Shown: positions 63,003 to 64,000 of the stretch, one piece after another
Layout of the letters: every line of letters starts with the position of its first letter
Numbering within the stretch: the stretch's first letter is position 1
Assembly: GCA_965237725.1 (NCBI GenBank)
Contig: OZ250151.1
Span: forward strand, 2,790,001 to 2,854,000
Reading direction: 5' to 3'
DNA length: 64,000 nucleotides
From: G965237725 sp965237725
Lineage (GTDB): Bacteria; Pseudomonadota; Gammaproteobacteria; Arenicellales; Poriferihabitantaceae
Program-made: the position numbers and the translations under genes
The notes under the pieces: generated by a model
Told to the model about the DNA's origin: nothing
Database searches by the model: none
What the model saw: the letters and a program-made list of their open reading frames with translations, nothing else

Positions 63003-63103
63003 TTCACCCAATCCTGATCAACAATTAACTTGAAATACAAGCCTGATTGAGCGAACCTTATGGTTGCAGACCGCTCTAACATTTAAACGATGAGGGTTAA
63101 ACC

Positions 63104-63667
63104 ATGCGATCAGGAATTTTAGGAATTTTTCAAGCCGCGATTTTCGGGATATTGTTTTCTGCAGTAGCGTCCCACGCCGACCAGAATAACCCCGCGCTTG
63201 ATACACTTTTTAGTCAATTGCACGAAACTACAGATGTGGTTGAAGCGGCAAGCCTTTCCCGGGAGATTTGGCAAAATTGGTATCAGTCAGACGATGCGGA
63301 AATAACCAAACTCATGCAGCAGGGTGAGATGAGCATTCGTCAATACAAATATGTCGATGCCGTTAGAATTTATTCCGAAGTTATCGATCTTGCTCCCGAT
63401 TATTCTGAAGGCTGGAATCGTCGAGCCACAGCGTATTATCTAATGGGTGAATATGACTTATCCACCGAAGATGTTGTGAAAACCCTGAATCTGGAACCCC
63501 GCCATTTTGGCGCATTGTCCGGACAGGGCATGATCTACATCCAGCAGTCTCGACACCACCAGGCCCTGGAGTATCTGGAAAGGGCGCTGGAGACGAATCC
63601 CCACATGATTGGCGTCAAAAACAATATCGAGTATGTTCAGAAATTGATTGATGACGAGGTTATCTAG
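63104..63667 (+). CDS. Exported TPR protein
   Basis: 187 residues. Signal peptide about 1-25 (ending SHA), then at least three TPR units between residues ~75 and ~180 (QYKYVDAVRIYSEVIDLAPDYSEGW, then two more). Probably a periplasmic scaffold or chaperone-like protein. It stands alone; a possible link to the exported protein at 63949 is unproven. Confidence 0.82.
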   Translation: MRSGILGIFQAAIFGILFSAVASHADQNNPALDTLFSQLHETTDVVEAASLSREIWQNWYQSDDAEITKLMQQGEMSIRQYKYVDAVRIYSEVIDLAPDYSEGWNRRATAYYLMGEYDLSTEDVVKTLNLEPRHFGALSGQGMIYIQQSRHHQALEYLERALETNPHMIGVKNNIEYVQKLIDDEVI

Positions 63668-63885
63668 TTTCTGACTAGTGGATTTCAATTCGGGTTAACA
63701 GAATTTCACTGACCAGGTTTCGATATTGTAGAACTGTGACTGACTGATATTTGCCCGGATCAGATTTATGGAACTCTGATAAATGTGGTCTGTCCCCAAT
63801 TATGCTGCAATCGCTGACTGGAGTAGGCAATGAATGGGCTACTCTGAATCTAAGTTTCAATGGAATTATGGATTGAAATTAATTG

Positions 63886-63913
63886 TTGACATAATACCTT
63901 TTGGTGTTATATT
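63886..63913 (+). promoter_or_regulatory. Sigma-70 promoter for the right-edge gene
   Basis: TTGACA (63886-63891), a 16-bp spacer and TATATT (63908-63913): a strong match. The start codon follows at 63949 with GGAG 7 bp upstream. Confidence 0.75.
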
Positions 63914-63930
63914 ACGCAATACCATAAGGT
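63893..63930. promoter_or_regulatory. Direct repeats, candidate operator
   Basis: AATACCTTTTGGT (63893) and AATACCATAAGGT (63918) are 25 bp apart; the first lies in the promoter spacer and the second just downstream of the -10. The second is itself nearly palindromic (ATACC..AAGGTAT). A repressor bound here would block the promoter. Confidence 0.55.
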
Positions 63931-63948
63931 ATCACATTGGAGTTAAAA

Positions 63949-64000
63949 ATGAATAGAAGTTTGGTTTTCCCTGCCGCGGCAATTCTCCTTGTCCTTGGCG
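63949..64000 (+). CDS. Exported protein, N-terminus only
   Basis: The gene leaves the window after 17 codons. The residues MNRSLVFPAAAILLVLG form the start of a signal peptide. The product cannot be named. It has the clearest promoter in the window and an operator-like repeat. Confidence 0.7.
   Translation, partial: MNRSLVFPAAAILLVLG

Noticed and set aside
63675..63860. Minus-strand short open frame of 61 codons
   Set aside because: No ribosome-binding site, no domain, and atypical composition; treated as non-coding.

Overview
The window looks like chromosomal DNA of a Gram-negative proteobacterium, most likely a marine or sediment gammaproteobacterium. Signal peptides, cytochrome P460 paralogs, an ECF sigma/anti-sigma pair, TolB/FlgO-TPR regulators and methylamine-type catabolic genes all fit this, but the assignment is an inference from gene content. 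No rRNA, tRNA, CRISPR array or complete insertion sequence was recognised. The sequence is visibly AT-rich at 1.4-14.6 kb and more balanced elsewhere; one transporter gene at 51.2-52.4 kb is clearly GC-richer than its neighbours.

1-14.6 kb. After the N-terminus of a class III nucleotidyl cyclase at the left edge comes a compact biosynthetic cluster. It contains a 2OG-Fe(II) oxygenase, a hotdog thioesterase, a MaoC-type hydratase, an AMP-dependent acyl ligase, an Asp/Asn beta-hydroxylase homolog, a stand-alone thioesterase with a cysteine nucleophile, one fully reducing single-module polyketide synthase (domain order KS-AT-KR-DH-ER-ACP), an ACP-thioesterase didomain protein and an Sfp-type phosphopantetheinyl transferase. 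Together they could activate an acyl starter, extend and reduce it, hydroxylate it and release it. I do not recognise the product.

14.7-24.2 kb. A glycosyltransferase and a secreted glutaredoxin lie downstream of a 2305-residue regulator. This has an N-terminal winged helix plus BTAD domain (as in SARP regulators) followed by five successive TolB/FlgO-TPR modules. Divergently placed are two short paralogous genes of unknown function. Between them are TTTAATG-like heptamers spaced 11, 21 and 22 bp, the pattern expected of SARP binding sites. A small secreted PEBP-like protein follows.

24.2-37.3 kb. This stretch holds an aminotransferase with a trimethylamine-dehydrogenase-family flavoprotein; an MFS transporter; an ECF sigma / zinc-finger anti-sigma / ArsM-like methyltransferase-membrane fusion operon; a DsrE protein; a flavin reductase; two cytochrome P460 genes opposite an AraC regulator; and a double CDGSH iron-sulfur protein.

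37.4-46.2 kb. Here are an orphan receiver, a PAS protein and a histidine kinase, a PhyH dioxygenase, DMT and MFS transporters, a ureidoglycolate-lyase-like protein, and a GNAT enzyme carrying an in-frame insertion of a palindromic repeat.

46.2-57.7 kb. This is an accessory stretch of mostly single, same-strand genes separated by spacers: arginase-family enzyme, ArsR regulator with OYE oxidoreductase, membrane protein, racemase homolog without catalytic cysteines, transporters, and a stand-alone Hint (intein/hedgehog-like) protein. It ends with a LysR regulator and a 2OG oxygenase bounded by a 139-bp direct repeat. Several spacers share repeat motifs, and a mosaic recombination scar lies at 55.5-55.7 kb.

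57.7-64 kb. A catabolic block follows: beta-hydroxyacid dehydrogenase, FAD amine oxidase and TauD dioxygenase in one operon, divergent from an MttB-family methyltransferase and an orphan GcvT C-terminal fragment. A secreted TPR protein and the start of another exported protein end the window. This block and the TMADH-like gene suggest use of methylated amines or related osmolytes.
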